Shown here: in pieces, positions 18,596 through 26,400 of the stretch
Layout of the letters: each line of letters starts with the position of its first letter
How positions within the stretch are numbered: position 1 is the first letter of the stretch
Source: Ktedonosporobacter rubrisoli
GTDB taxonomy: Bacteria > Chloroflexota > Ktedonobacteria > Ktedonobacterales > Ktedonobacteraceae
DNA: 64,000 nucleotides
Assembly (NCBI RefSeq): GCF_004208415.1
Contig: NZ_CP035758.1
Span: forward strand, 4,092,001-4,156,000
Direction of reading: 5' to 3'
Position numbers and translations under genes: made by a program
The notes under the pieces: generated by a model
Seen by the model: the letters and a program-made list of their open reading frames with translations, nothing else
Databases searched by the model: none
Told to the model about the DNA's origin: nothing

Positions 18596-20538
18596 GACCA
18601 TTGCGGATTTTTGTCACCTATTACTAATCTGTGCTCTTCTGCATATACAACGTCATCATAGCAGACATGATAAAAATCTTTATATCCATCACTGCTAGCT
18701 ACTCCCTTTGTCCTTCTGACTTCCATCTCAGAGGCCATAGCTTTTATAGCAACCCAGCATCTAGTAGGTAGAGCTCTGACTATATCCATAGCTGGAGCAG
18801 TAGAATAGAGATTTCGTAATAGCTCCTTTTCCTCGTCTGTCCACGACCCGCCATGTGTACGTAATCGTACATGTGCTATATCAGTGTCCCAATCGATTCT
18901 TTTCCAGTCGATTTCTATTTTTGCCCAACCAGGAGCAGGCCGAGACAGGGTAACCTGACGGACTAAGCTACCAATGAAACGTAACTTCTGCTGAAATGGA
19001 ATTTGCGGCCATGCCTGAATAAGATCAGGAAGCAGAGTATATATTGCGTATTGTATCTCTTCATCTGGCTCTACCTTTTCTTTCGCGTGCTCTAAATCCT
19101 GCTTTAGCTTTGCTATTCTTTTCTCCAGTTTAGCACACTCACTTGCTAGATCGGCTTCCATCTGTTCAGTTTTAGGAATCTTAGCATTCTTCAGTAACCT
19201 CATATTATGATCCCATTGTTCTTGAGCTTCAGCAATCAGGCCTTTAATAGTCTGCTTTATATCTTCTTTTTGCTCCTGCTCCTGGTCTAAGTCTTCTTTC
19301 CAGTCTTCACAACCCTCCCACTTTTCTAACCTCTCAAAGAATTTGGAGAGAAAGATGCTATCAATCAGTTCTACCGTAAATGCAAATTCAAAAACTCTTT
19401 CTATTTTGGCATAACTGCCATGCCGATACACATCTTTGTACTTTCTGCCTGCTCTTGTTGCATATATTTCATATCCATCAGGACCCTTCACGACTTTCTT
19501 TAATAGAGCTTGAGTTTTGCCATTCCTGACAACTCTTTCTGGCTTTTGCCTGCTTCCCTCTAGATCGTAAGCGCTTAATCTCTTATGTGCATAGATGAAT
19601 AACCATTCCTCAACAATAGCAGGATGGTTATTCTCAATAAATCCACCATCTAACGGTATCCACCATCCTATATATATCGGATTAGTTAAAATGCCTATAA
19701 TTCCATCCAGGCTCGGTGTATAACCCTCTGCGAATTGTCGTCGTGGTCCCCGTCTCCTGCAAGGCCTACGAAACCCCCTAGTATCTATGCCTGGCTCAAA
19801 TGGAGGAAAGAGTTCATTTGGATCGTTCTCTATTTCTCGAAGCAGTTCAGGAAAATTACCATCTAGTTCAAAAAAGCGTTTGAATAGTTTTTCTACAATC
19901 TTAGCGTGAGGCTTATAGATGATATACTTCTTCTTTTTCTCGTCTGTACGATCTACGATATAACCCCAAGGAACCGGACGACCATCATAATAACCTTTAT
20001 CGCTCGCCACTCGCTTACCGCCGCCGAGAATGAGTTTCATCCACTCAAGATGACGTGCTGCTTCCTCTGCTTCAAGCATGAAAACGCGTCGGCAATAATC
20101 GTCATCAAAATTGAAGTGCATACGAAGCGTAATAATCCACACACCATAAGTACGACAAGTTTTCATGATGTGAGCAGGAGTCACAAAATCAGGATCTCTA
20201 GTCAAACGATTGACATGCACGGTCCCGATCCACTTGGCTTTTCTCTTCTGGATCATTGCAAACATCCTCATCATTCCAGGTCTTTTATGAATCTCAAGAG
20301 TACCGCTTGTACCCTCGTCATCAGGAATGACTGTTATATTTCCCGTGAATCCCATCTGGCGAAAATGCTCTATAAACTTATCCGTTTGCATTTCGTAACT
20401 ATGGATATTATTCCTTGTTTGATTAGGGCTCGATTGCCTAACATAGATTACACCGTCTTCATTTTTCAACTGATCAGGAAAGTACAGAGGGTAGCTGACG
20501 CTTGTACTCGCTTTCTTCTTGATTGTTCTCACGCTCAT
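18547..20538 (-). CDS. large serine recombinase (integrase) of the element
   Basis: The resolvase-type catalytic domain starts with IYVRQSS (nucleophile probably S36) and continues through DDEGTSG and HVNRLTRDPD. A recombinase domain follows (GRPVPWGYIVD, LTNPIYIGWWI), then a Glu/Lys-rich coiled coil (about 440-525). The cysteine zinc ribbon usual in this family is not evident. At about 563-612 there is a Myb/SANT-like segment (GGSWTDEEKELL ... RCWVAIKAMASEM). The last 12 residues are encoded by host DNA beyond attL, so the annotated end is a product of integration (see findings). GGAGA precedes the ATG. Confidence 0.93.
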   Translation of the reverse strand: MSVRTIKKKASTSVSYPLYFPDQLKNEDGVIYVRQSSPNQTRNNIHSYEMQTDKFIEHFRQMGFTGNITVIPDDEGTSGTLEIHKRPGMMRMFAMIQKRKAKWIGTVHVNRLTRDPDFVTPAHIMKTCRTYGVWIITLRMHFNFDDDYCRRVFMLEAEEAARHLEWMKLILGGGKRVASDKGYYDGRPVPWGYIVDRTDEKKKKYIIYKPHAKIVEKLFKRFFELDGNFPELLREIENDPNELFPPFEPGIDTRGFRRPCRRRGPRRQFAEGYTPSLDGIIGILTNPIYIGWWIPLDGGFIENNHPAIVEEWLFIYAHKRLSAYDLEGSRQKPERVVRNGKTQALLKKVVKGPDGYEIYATRAGRKYKDVYRHGSYAKIERVFEFAFTVELIDSIFLSKFFERLEKWEGCEDWKEDLDQEQEQKEDIKQTIKGLIAEAQEQWDHNMRLLKNAKIPKTEQMEADLASECAKLEKRIAKLKQDLEHAKEKVEPDEEIQYAIYTLLPDLIQAWPQIPFQQKLRFIGSLVRQVTLSRPAPGWAKIEIDWKRIDWDTDIAHVRLRTHGGSWTDEEKELLRNLYSTAPAMDIVRALPTRCWVAIKAMASEMEVRRTKGVASSDGYKDFYHVCYDDVVYAEEHRLVIGDKNPQWSSQRQLFRWRAHILRP
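18584..18595 (+). repeat. left attachment core (attL side)
   Basis: TGGCGTTGTGAC, identical to 29243-29254. To its left is the host TPP-enzyme gene; to its right is the 3' part of the integrase gene. Confidence 0.8.
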
Positions 20539-20650
20539 GCTTAATTCTCCTTATTTCCTTAGCAACATCCTGTAAGGTTGCATACAAAGCTCGCTTATCC
20601 TCTGGTGAAAAGCAATCATCTATCCGCTTTTCGTCGTGAGTGGATGACAT
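20474..20650 (-). CDS. 58-residue charged protein overlapping the integrase start
   Basis: ATG 20650 follows AAGGGGG by 5 bases and the frame ends at TGA 20474, overlapping the integrase start (20538) by 65 bases in another frame. The product is strongly charged (Asp/Glu/Arg/Lys) and probably helical (KRALYATLQDVAKEIRRI). The overlap suggests translational coupling with the integrase. Function unknown; a recombination-control role would be speculation. Confidence 0.5.
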   Translation of the reverse strand: MSSTHDEKRIDDCFSPEDKRALYATLQDVAKEIRRIKHERENNQEESEYKRQLPSVLS

Positions 20651-20681
20651 CTAATCCCCCTTCTTGCTGTCATACTATGAA

Positions 20682-20693
20682 CTTTACGTAAAG
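20682..20693. promoter_or_regulatory. 12-bp palindrome before the integrase unit
   Basis: CTTTACGTAAAG is a perfect palindrome just upstream of the 58-codon gene. A leftward TATACT (20701-20696) abuts it but lacks a good -35. It may be an operator controlling integrase expression. Confidence 0.4.
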
Positions 20694-20764
20694 GGAGTAT
20701 AGTGTCAGGTTGTTTCATGTTGCAGATCACCTAGTATATATTGGCTGTTCTCTATGAGTTGCTA

Positions 20765-20983
20765 TTAATGTATTGGAAATAAATAAGTACTTATTTCCCC
20801 TGTTTCTGTATCAATAGCCCGTAAAATTTCATACGCTTTTTTATGAGGAATAGGGGCTATTCTCATTACATGATGTTGAATGGGAGGACCAGAGACGATT
20901 GTATCGGCATAGTCAAACTTTCTGCACTCATAGCAATTGCAGGTAATGTTAGAATGAGGTCGAGGTGTGCCATGTTGCTGCAT
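20765..20983 (-). CDS. small Cys-containing protein of unknown function
   Basis: 72 residues with C-N-C-Y-E-C near the N-terminus, possibly a metal site, and a C-terminal segment KKAYEILRAIDTETGEISTYLF. AAAGGAGA stands 5 bases before the ATG. A consensus leftward promoter lies at 21095-21067. It is the first gene of the leftward group ending in the integrase. No family recognised. Confidence 0.6.
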   Translation of the reverse strand: MQQHGTPRPHSNITCNCYECRKFDYADTIVSGPPIQHHVMRIAPIPHKKAYEILRAIDTETGEISTYLFPIH

Positions 20984-21040
20984 GGTATTCTCCTTTCAGA
21001 TAGACTAGCTAGCTCCTGGTCTATCTCTTTTGTTTCTCTG

Positions 21041-21069
21041 TTGAACTATAAACTTCCAATGGGTTAAAT
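21041..21069 (+). promoter_or_regulatory. possible rightward promoter overlapping the leftward one
   Basis: TTGAAC (21041-21046), 17 bases, TTAAAT (21064-21069). Its -10 overlaps the -10 of the leftward promoter, so only one could be occupied at a time. It would serve the HTH gene at 21171. Confidence 0.4.
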
Positions 21070-21095
21070 ATAGCAAATTTTTCAACACCAGTCAA
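21067..21095 (-). promoter_or_regulatory. leftward promoter of the integrase-side gene group
   Basis: TTGACT (21095-21090), 17 bases, TATATT (21072-21067). It drives 20983 and probably the small gene and integrase beyond. An inverted repeat AGATAGAC/GTCTATCT (20998-21026) lies in the leader. Confidence 0.65.
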
Positions 21096-21170
21096 CAGCA
21101 ATTGATATGTCCCAACTTTGATGATATAAATAGAGGGATCAAATCAGAATTACATGCTGAGGATGAATGT

Positions 21171-21419
21171 ATGCCAGAAGAACAAGAGGAATATATTACT
21201 ATTCAAGCTGCTGCTGAAACTATTGGAGTCAAACGAGCATCCCTTTATTACTATATCAACATGCTGAGGATAGATACTCATCAATTCCTATTTGATAACC
21301 ATGCCTATTTGAAAAAAGAGGATGTAGAGCTCATTAGAGAAGCAAAATCAACTCCCTGGAAATTAGGTCTTGTGAAACAAAAGAGAGGGAGAAAAAAAAA
21401 GGCGCAAGGATCAAATTAA
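21171..21419 (+). CDS. small MerR/excisionase-like HTH protein
   Basis: The 82-residue product contains EEYITIQAAAETIGVKRASLYYYINML, the layout of a MerR- or Xis-type helix-turn-helix, and a very basic C-terminus (KQKRGRKKKAQ). The ATG at 21171 is chosen over the TTG at 21102 because GAGGA (21159-21163) is correctly placed. Its position divergent from the integrase group makes it a candidate recombination directionality factor or regulator; this is inferred from context. Confidence 0.6.
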   Translation: MPEEQEEYITIQAAAETIGVKRASLYYYINMLRIDTHQFLFDNHAYLKKEDVELIREAKSTPWKLGLVKQKRGRKKKAQGSN

Positions 21420-21439
21420 TTACTCGCAAATAAGGGTAA

Positions 21440-21474
21440 GGAGCCAGAGCCGTCTAGCTCTGGCTCCTCTTTTT
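21440..21474. terminator. intrinsic terminator after the HTH gene
   Basis: GGAGCCAGAGC, loop CGTCTA, GCTCTGGCTCC then TCTTTTT: an 11-bp perfect GC-rich stem with a T run on the plus strand. It lies between the HTH gene and the convergent membrane protein. Confidence 0.85.
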
Positions 21475-21487
21475 GCTTCTCTTGCTC

Positions 21488-21961
21488 CTACCCACAAGCA
21501 AAAGGGGTCATCACAGAGGAGCCAGAGGCAAGGATATCTTGATAGTAGGTGGCTGTAGCCTCGACTACCCGGCCACACTGAGCGATGGACCAGGGAGTAG
21601 TAACGGCGATGGTTTGCGAGTGGTCTGAAGGCGGGTAAGAACGTGTAAAGACATCGGTTTTATCAGAAGCAGCATCATAAAGCGATACCTCATCTACTGC
21701 TGTTGTGTAGTTAGCTGGTGCCTCTACCTGGAGAGAGGCACGGAGGTATCCACAGAAATGGCCCAGAGGGGTATACATGCCTTGTAGTTGAACGATGTAG
21801 AGATAGTCATCTGGCTCTGAATAGTGTCGATCCTCAGAGATGACTCGTGACACCATACACCCCAACGGATCGGGATGCACGTAGACCAGAAGAGCGCCTA
21901 TTCCTGCTAGAAACAGTGCTATGAGCAAGAGGACCAGGCCATATGTAGAGCGCTTTCTCAT
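21488..21961 (-). CDS. membrane-anchored protein of unknown function
   Basis: 157 residues. One N-terminal transmembrane helix (about 8-28: GLVLLLIALFLAGIGALLVYV) precedes an extracytoplasmic part with four cysteines and beta-like segments. There is a 12-base gap to the preceding gene (21974-22303), so the two are co-transcribed. No family recognised. It could be an envelope partner of the FtsK-like ATPase. Confidence 0.6.
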   Translation of the reverse strand: MRKRSTYGLVLLLIALFLAGIGALLVYVHPDPLGCMVSRVISEDRHYSEPDDYLYIVQLQGMYTPLGHFCGYLRASLQVEAPANYTTAVDEVSLYDAASDKTDVFTRSYPPSDHSQTIAVTTPWSIAQCGRVVEATATYYQDILASGSSVMTPFACG

Positions 21962-21973
21962 ATCTGAACTCCT

Positions 21974-22303
21974 CTATCGTGGACGACGGCGAACAAGATC
22001 ATATCTATACATCGGCTCTGGCCGTGAAGGGTAGATAATGCGCTCATAGAGAGCTAACACATATCTTACCGTTTGTTTTGCCTCGTCACCAGCCAGAGCA
22101 GGTAACAGCGTCTCAAGCAGTGCCTCTATCTGCTCATGTGTGGCTCGTATGAGCTCCCTTTGTCCTTCACACTCACTCCTGAGCACCCGTGGGTGTTGAC
22201 GCGCACGCTTAGCAAGTCTCTCCAGTTGGCAGACGATAGGCTGAAGCTGTTGCTGTGTGACTGTTTCTATAAGAAGCCTGTACATCTTATCATCGTAGAT
22301 CAT
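21974..22303 (-). CDS. 109-residue helical protein of unknown function
   Basis: Predicted mostly helical (LIETVTQQQLQPIVCQLERLAKR), with a basic C-terminal tail (YDLVRRRPR). AGAGG lies 8 bases before the ATG. First gene of a two-gene leftward unit with the membrane-anchored protein. Confidence 0.55.
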   Translation of the reverse strand: MIYDDKMYRLLIETVTQQQLQPIVCQLERLAKRARQHPRVLRSECEGQRELIRATHEQIEALLETLLPALAGDEAKQTVRYVLALYERIIYPSRPEPMYRYDLVRRRPR

Positions 22304-22571
22304 GTGGTAAACCTCTTTCTCCTACTGAGGGACGATCTATGAAACAACCTTGCAGGCTACTAGGAAAATAGCCGATCAGCAAGCTTGCTAGCCCATATTG
22401 GGGGTGCGGAATTGTTCAGTAAATGGATACTTAAATAATTTATGCATCATGAATAGATCCTGTCTCTAGCTCACTTGTGCTAGGAGCCTGAAGAAGTGAG
22501 CAGAGGTAGGGTAAACTCATTGACTTAGTGAGTTTGTCTTGTCGATTGCTTTTTGAGAAGGAGAAGGAGCT

Positions 22572-22781
22572 ATGATACGTCGGCGTTACCGTCGCTCGGA
22601 GTACCCGATCTCACCTATGGGCTATGGCTGTATGTTTCCCTCGTTTTCAACATTTCTCTTGCTGGTCCTGGTCGTTATTGTCGTCGCCTATTGGTACTCA
22701 CCCTCCCTGGTAACATCGCTCTTACAGTCTGTACAAACGTTTGTCCAGTCTTGGCACTTTGATGTGCATGTAGCACATTAG
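22572..22781 (+). CDS. small single-pass membrane protein
   Basis: 69 residues: a basic N-terminus (MIRRRYRRSEY), one hydrophobic helix (about 27-45, STFLLLVLVVIVVAYWY) and an amphipathic tail. The ATG at 22572 has GAAGGAG upstream; an overlapping frame at 22553 has no such site. It lies just ahead of the FtsK-like ATPase gene, separated by a terminator. Confidence 0.6.
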   Translation: MIRRRYRRSEYPISPMGYGCMFPSFSTFLLLVLVVIVVAYWYSPSLVTSLLQSVQTFVQSWHFDVHVAH

Positions 22782-22785
22782 CAAG

Positions 22786-22817
22786 CAACCTGGAGAACTC
22801 TCCAGGTTGTTTCTTTT
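22786..22817 (+). terminator. terminator between small membrane protein and ATPase genes
   Basis: CAACCTGGAG pairs with CTCCAGGTTG, followed by TTTCTTTT. The hairpin sits about 15 bases before the ATPase start, so it may attenuate read-through. Confidence 0.65.
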
Positions 22818-22831
22818 GGAGGTTAGAAACC

Positions 22832-24352
22832 GTGATACGACGGGCATTTGCTTCCCTCATTATGCTCTTTGGAACCATCGTGGGCGGTATTGTCGTGGTT
22901 CTCATCCTCATTTCATTGACCTATATTAAAGCGTTTATCCCTGGAATAAGTACGCTGCTCTGGCTCCTGATAGCGCTGGCTGCATTTATCGCCTTACTCT
23001 TTGGGGTGATTTGTATCATTGCCTATGGGACGGCCTTTAGCACGAAGCACTTTGCAGATGCAAAGATCAAACAACTCGAAGTCAATCGCCGTCGTGTCGA
23101 AGAAGCAGAGTTTGAAGCGCTCAGTACGGCGCGTCGAGAAGCACTTTTTGCTGGTCCTCCCTCTGGCCAAGTCGTTGATTCGACGGTTCCAGTACGGGCC
23201 GTTTCCGCGCTTCCTTCCCTCCCAACCGGCAATGTCTCTCCCTCCAATATCACGTCACCAGGTCCCGGCCAACAACCAGGGACCGTGATGTATCGGGATA
23301 TTCAAGGGAGTCTCAAACCTGGTCAGTTTTTTATGGGGATTCGGGAAGATCGAACGATTCGTACCGCCATTTGGGAGGAACAAAAGACGGTCCTTGTTTT
23401 AGGCAGTAGCGCTTCTGGCAAAACGACGACCATCATTCAAATGGCATTGGGTCATGCGAAATGGGGTGCACAACTCGTCGTCTGTGATCCCCATAGCACC
23501 AAGCCAGATGGATTACTCAGCCGTCTAGCTCCTCTGGCTCCTAGCCTCTACCCTGGAACGACCTTTGCCCAACAGTACCCGGCCATTCTGCACAATGTAC
23601 GCACTGTCAAAGAGGAGTTGGTCAGACGTATTGATGGGGGGTCGTATTCCTTGCCCATCGTACTGATTGTCGAGGAATGGGATAGCTTGATGGATGATAA
23701 AGCCATTGCCAAAGAACTTACCTTTATCGTCCAGAAACTTGGACGAGAGGGACGAGGGTATCAAGTCTATGCGATCTTCGCGGCTCACAGTGCCAGAGCC
23801 GCGTTACGCGAGTCGGTCATCTCTTATGTTGTGCATCGTGTTGATAAGAACCAGGCGGCAAAGATCTTACTCCCTGAATATGCGAAATTGGTTCCCTCTC
23901 TGCCGAATGGATGGGCCTATGTCAAAGACGCCTTTGGGGCAACAGAAAAGTTACAACAAGTGCTGGTCACAGCAGAGGATGTACAGGAAGAGGCAAAACA
24001 CCTGAACTTTTTCAGGAGACAACCCGTTTCACCGCCGGGAGCTCCTACACCGAATCCAGGGCCACAGCCGCCATTGCCGACCGTGGCCGATCTGTGGGCC
24101 GCACAACCCACAGCGGAACTTCCCCCAAGTCAGCCACGCATGCCAGCTATCACGCGTGATACGACTTCGCCAAGGCGGGTTGTTGATCAATTTCCTGCTC
24201 AGAATGAGGAGCTATATACCCAGCCAACAGACGAGCAACTTGTTACCCTGCTCAGTGAAGATACGGCCCCTGATCTGCCAGCAGCGGCACCCACGCCCGT
24301 AGATCTACAGAGGAGGCTGGTCAAATTAGTGCTCAGAAACCAAAAATCATGA
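22832..24352 (+). CDS. membrane-anchored FtsK/TraB/HerA-type ATPase
   Basis: 506 residues. Two transmembrane helices (about 6-33 and 40-66), a helical linker, then a motor domain with Walker A GSSASGKT (191-198), Walker B PIVLIVEEWD (275-284) and a downstream ATPase core. The C-terminal ~110 residues are Pro-rich. The GTG at 22832 follows TTGGAGG. Domain order fits DNA translocases such as FtsK or the AICE transfer protein TraB. It is the only transfer-like gene of the element. Substrate and partners are inferred; a role in copy resolution is an alternative. Confidence 0.75.
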   Translation: MIRRAFASLIMLFGTIVGGIVVVLILISLTYIKAFIPGISTLLWLLIALAAFIALLFGVICIIAYGTAFSTKHFADAKIKQLEVNRRRVEEAEFEALSTARREALFAGPPSGQVVDSTVPVRAVSALPSLPTGNVSPSNITSPGPGQQPGTVMYRDIQGSLKPGQFFMGIREDRTIRTAIWEEQKTVLVLGSSASGKTTTIIQMALGHAKWGAQLVVCDPHSTKPDGLLSRLAPLAPSLYPGTTFAQQYPAILHNVRTVKEELVRRIDGGSYSLPIVLIVEEWDSLMDDKAIAKELTFIVQKLGREGRGYQVYAIFAAHSARAALRESVISYVVHRVDKNQAAKILLPEYAKLVPSLPNGWAYVKDAFGATEKLQQVLVTAEDVQEEAKHLNFFRRQPVSPPGAPTPNPGPQPPLPTVADLWAAQPTAELPPSQPRMPAITRDTTSPRRVVDQFPAQNEELYTQPTDEQLVTLLSEDTAPDLPAAAPTPVDLQRRLVKLVLRNQKS

Positions 24353-24368
24353 GGAGCAGGAAGAGGAA

Positions 24369-24396
24369 GGGATAGCACGTATGCTATCCCTTTTTT
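24369..24396. terminator. bidirectional terminator between ATPase and ParB-like genes
   Basis: GGGATAGCA, loop CGTA, TGCTATCCC, then TTTTTT on the plus strand. The convergent ParB-like gene ends inside it (24384). Confidence 0.85.
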
Positions 24397-25178
24397 GTGT
24401 CCTTTTTTTGGAGGGTATCAGCCGCTTTGTTGAGCGAACGAGCCAGAGCACGTAAGAGGAGTGCTGAGGATTGCGTATCCCCGCGTTGTTGAAAGTATCT
24501 GGCCAGGTTTTGCGCGCGCATGCGCTCTAAACGGCTATCAAGAAGATCTCCCTCTGAGAACTTGCTTTCAGCAGAGAAATAGGAAGAGATATTTTTTGCA
24601 AGCTTTTCTGTCTGGACGGTTACCGCTTTCTGTTTGATGGTCTCCTCATCTGGCTCTGTTGGAATGGGTTCTAGCTCCAGGCTATTCTGCTCCTGGAGTT
24701 TCTTCAGAGCTTTGGCCAAACCAGAATGATGAATCCCGGCAAGTTTGGCCGCTTCCCGAATGGAAAGCTGTTTTCCCGAGGGATCTGGAGTGATATGTAA
24801 CCAGATCCCGAACGCGGTACGGGTGAGTTGATTTGCTGGTAAACCGTGCGCCAGGTTTGCAAGAAAAGCCGCGCGTACCACCTCGTACTCGGTTTGATAG
24901 TTTCGCGCAATAGCGGCAATAGTCGTTTCTCCCTTGCGTTTTGCACGTTCAAATCGGTGATGACCGTCGATGATAATATATCCCTCAAAGATGAGGACAA
25001 CTTCAATAGGGGGTAACTGCTCCGAAGGCACCTCTAGCAAATGGGCTAGGTGCTCCTGGTCAAGTGGACGGGTTGCTACCGCCGCATTCGTAATAGCACT
25101 CTTGCCTAACGGTATCCCTTTTTCAATGGGAAGGGGTAAGATTTTCTCACTTTCGACGGTGATAAACTGGATTGCCAT
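24384..25178 (-). CDS. ParB-like DNA-binding protein
   Basis: 264 residues. The N-terminal ParB/sulfiredoxin-type fold contains IDGHHRFERAKRKG (about 72-85), the place of the nucleotide-binding loop. It is followed by an HTH-like segment (SIREAAKLAGIHHSGLAKALKKL) and a polar C-terminus. No ParA was found nearby. AGGAAAG precedes the ATG. It may act in element maintenance or regulation. The 26-bp palindrome 140 bases upstream is a candidate site for it. Confidence 0.75.
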   Translation of the reverse strand: MAIQFITVESEKILPLPIEKGIPLGKSAITNAAVATRPLDQEHLAHLLEVPSEQLPPIEVVLIFEGYIIIDGHHRFERAKRKGETTIAAIARNYQTEYEVVRAAFLANLAHGLPANQLTRTAFGIWLHITPDPSGKQLSIREAAKLAGIHHSGLAKALKKLQEQNSLELEPIPTEPDEETIKQKAVTVQTEKLAKNISSYFSAESKFSEGDLLDSRLERMRAQNLARYFQQRGDTQSSALLLRALARSLNKAADTLQKKDTKKG

Positions 25179-25317
25179 TGCTCATCTTTCCTTCTCAAAC
25201 TTACAGACAATTGACACCGTGTACATCCAGATACTATAGTCAAAAAACGTCGCTTCTTCACGAGCACTAAGACACTCGTGCTACTGCGAAGATGACGAGC
25301 ATACTTGACACATAACA

Positions 25318-25343
25318 AAAGTGTCTACCATGGTAGACACTTT
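25318..25343. promoter_or_regulatory. perfect 26-bp palindrome upstream of the ParB-like gene
   Basis: The left arm AAAGTGTCTACCA is mirrored exactly by TGGTAGACACTTT with no spacer. It lies between a leftward gene end (25375) and the ParB-like start (25178). Possible uses are a ParB-type binding site, a regulator operator, or (with TTTTGTT on the minus strand) a terminator. Confidence 0.6.
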
Positions 25344-25374
25344 GAACGAAAGCCCTTTTCAAGCCTGTTGAAGC

Positions 25375-25785
25375 TTATTGTGGATGCTCATCATACACCA
25401 AGGTGAGAAAGGAAACGTCTGGTTTGAGAAGATCCTGACAATACATCACCCTGGTAATTGGATCAATACGAAGCAGTTGGATAGCAGGCATCACACATGT
25501 TGTGAGTTTTGCGGCAAAGGAATCACCAGCTTTTTCAAGCATGTGTCGCGCCTGTTCCGCTTCGGCCCACTTCCAATCAAGCTGTTCTGGAGGTGCAGTA
25601 ATGCGCACAACGGTGTGCTTTTGCCCGCACGTCTCAAACGTGACCTTCGCGCGCAGGGTCTTGAGTGCAGTACGGGCTACAGGGCGAAGAGCAGCGTTTT
25701 CAACCTTCCATGATATGTGTATTGGCGGTTGGCTCTGGCCCCTGTTGCCTTGATGGGCAAGGGAAAAATACTTTTCAGGATACAT
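25375..25785 (-). CDS. 136-residue protein of unknown function
   Basis: A mixed alpha/beta protein with no motif I recognise (KVTFETCGQKHTVVRITAPPEQLDWKWAEAEQARHML). It sits 13 bases after the preceding gene in a run of five leftward genes. The composition is ordinary, and the protein is most likely cytoplasmic. Confidence 0.6.
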   Translation of the reverse strand: MYPEKYFSLAHQGNRGQSQPPIHISWKVENAALRPVARTALKTLRAKVTFETCGQKHTVVRITAPPEQLDWKWAEAEQARHMLEKAGDSFAAKLTTCVMPAIQLLRIDPITRVMYCQDLLKPDVSFLTLVYDEHPQ

Positions 25786-25798
25786 ACGCTCTGGCTCC

Positions 25799-26191
25799 TT
25801 ATAAGATCTGACTCCTTAATGGAACTGCCCAACCTGCCGGAAACCGAAGCAGGACGGATCGCCCGTTTTGATCTTCTAAGATGACACTGAGTGCCTCATA
25901 AATGAGGCCGGGAAAACTCACCCTCTTGACCTGAGCACCGGCAATTTCCACACCCAAAAGGAAAAGTTCAATTGCCCTTTGCTGTTCGGTCTCAGCATCA
26001 ATATAGTGTATACGATGGAAGCGTAAAAATGCAGCTTGCTCTATTCCCTTCCCTTGCGGGGATTCATCCAGGTACGCGTTATAGTACGAGTATGCGCTCT
26101 GTGGCTCTGCTGTCAGATCGGGGAATTTCGCTTTCAGAGCAGGAAGCAGGATATCCTGTTCATAAGGGGCGAGTGCTATCCGGATTCTCAT
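25799..26191 (-). CDS. 130-residue protein of unknown function
   Basis: Starts MRIRIALAPYEQDILLPALKAKFPDL. Its ATG overlaps the stop codon of the upstream gene (ATGA), which indicates translational coupling. No family recognised. Confidence 0.6.
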   Translation of the reverse strand: MRIRIALAPYEQDILLPALKAKFPDLTAEPQSAYSYYNAYLDESPQGKGIEQAAFLRFHRIHYIDAETEQQRAIELFLLGVEIAGAQVKRVSFPGLIYEALSVILEDQNGRSVLLRFPAGWAVPLRSQIL

Positions 26192-26400
26192 AGCACTCTT
26201 TCCTTTAGCGCTCTTTCCTTCCTGAGTATGCCGAGGGCCGTGCCAGCAGTTTGGAACATACGCACGGTTTGCCTATGCCCAATCACTGGCGCTATGCTCC
26301 CGTAACACCGATGGAAGTGAAGCAGACAGCGTAAAGCGAACAGATATGTGACCTGGCGTATCACCCTAGTGTCATCTTGTTGAGGAACTCGTCTTTTCAT
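26188..26400 (-). CDS. 70-residue basic protein of unknown function
   Basis: The ATG at 26400 is chosen because GGAGGG lies 6 bases upstream and within a longer frame. The product is Arg/His-rich (RRVPQQDDTRVIRQVTYLFALRCLLHFHRCYG). It overlaps the neighbouring genes by 4 and 29 bases. Confidence 0.5.
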   Translation of the reverse strand: MKRRVPQQDDTRVIRQVTYLFALRCLLHFHRCYGSIAPVIGHRQTVRMFQTAGTALGILRKERALKERVL

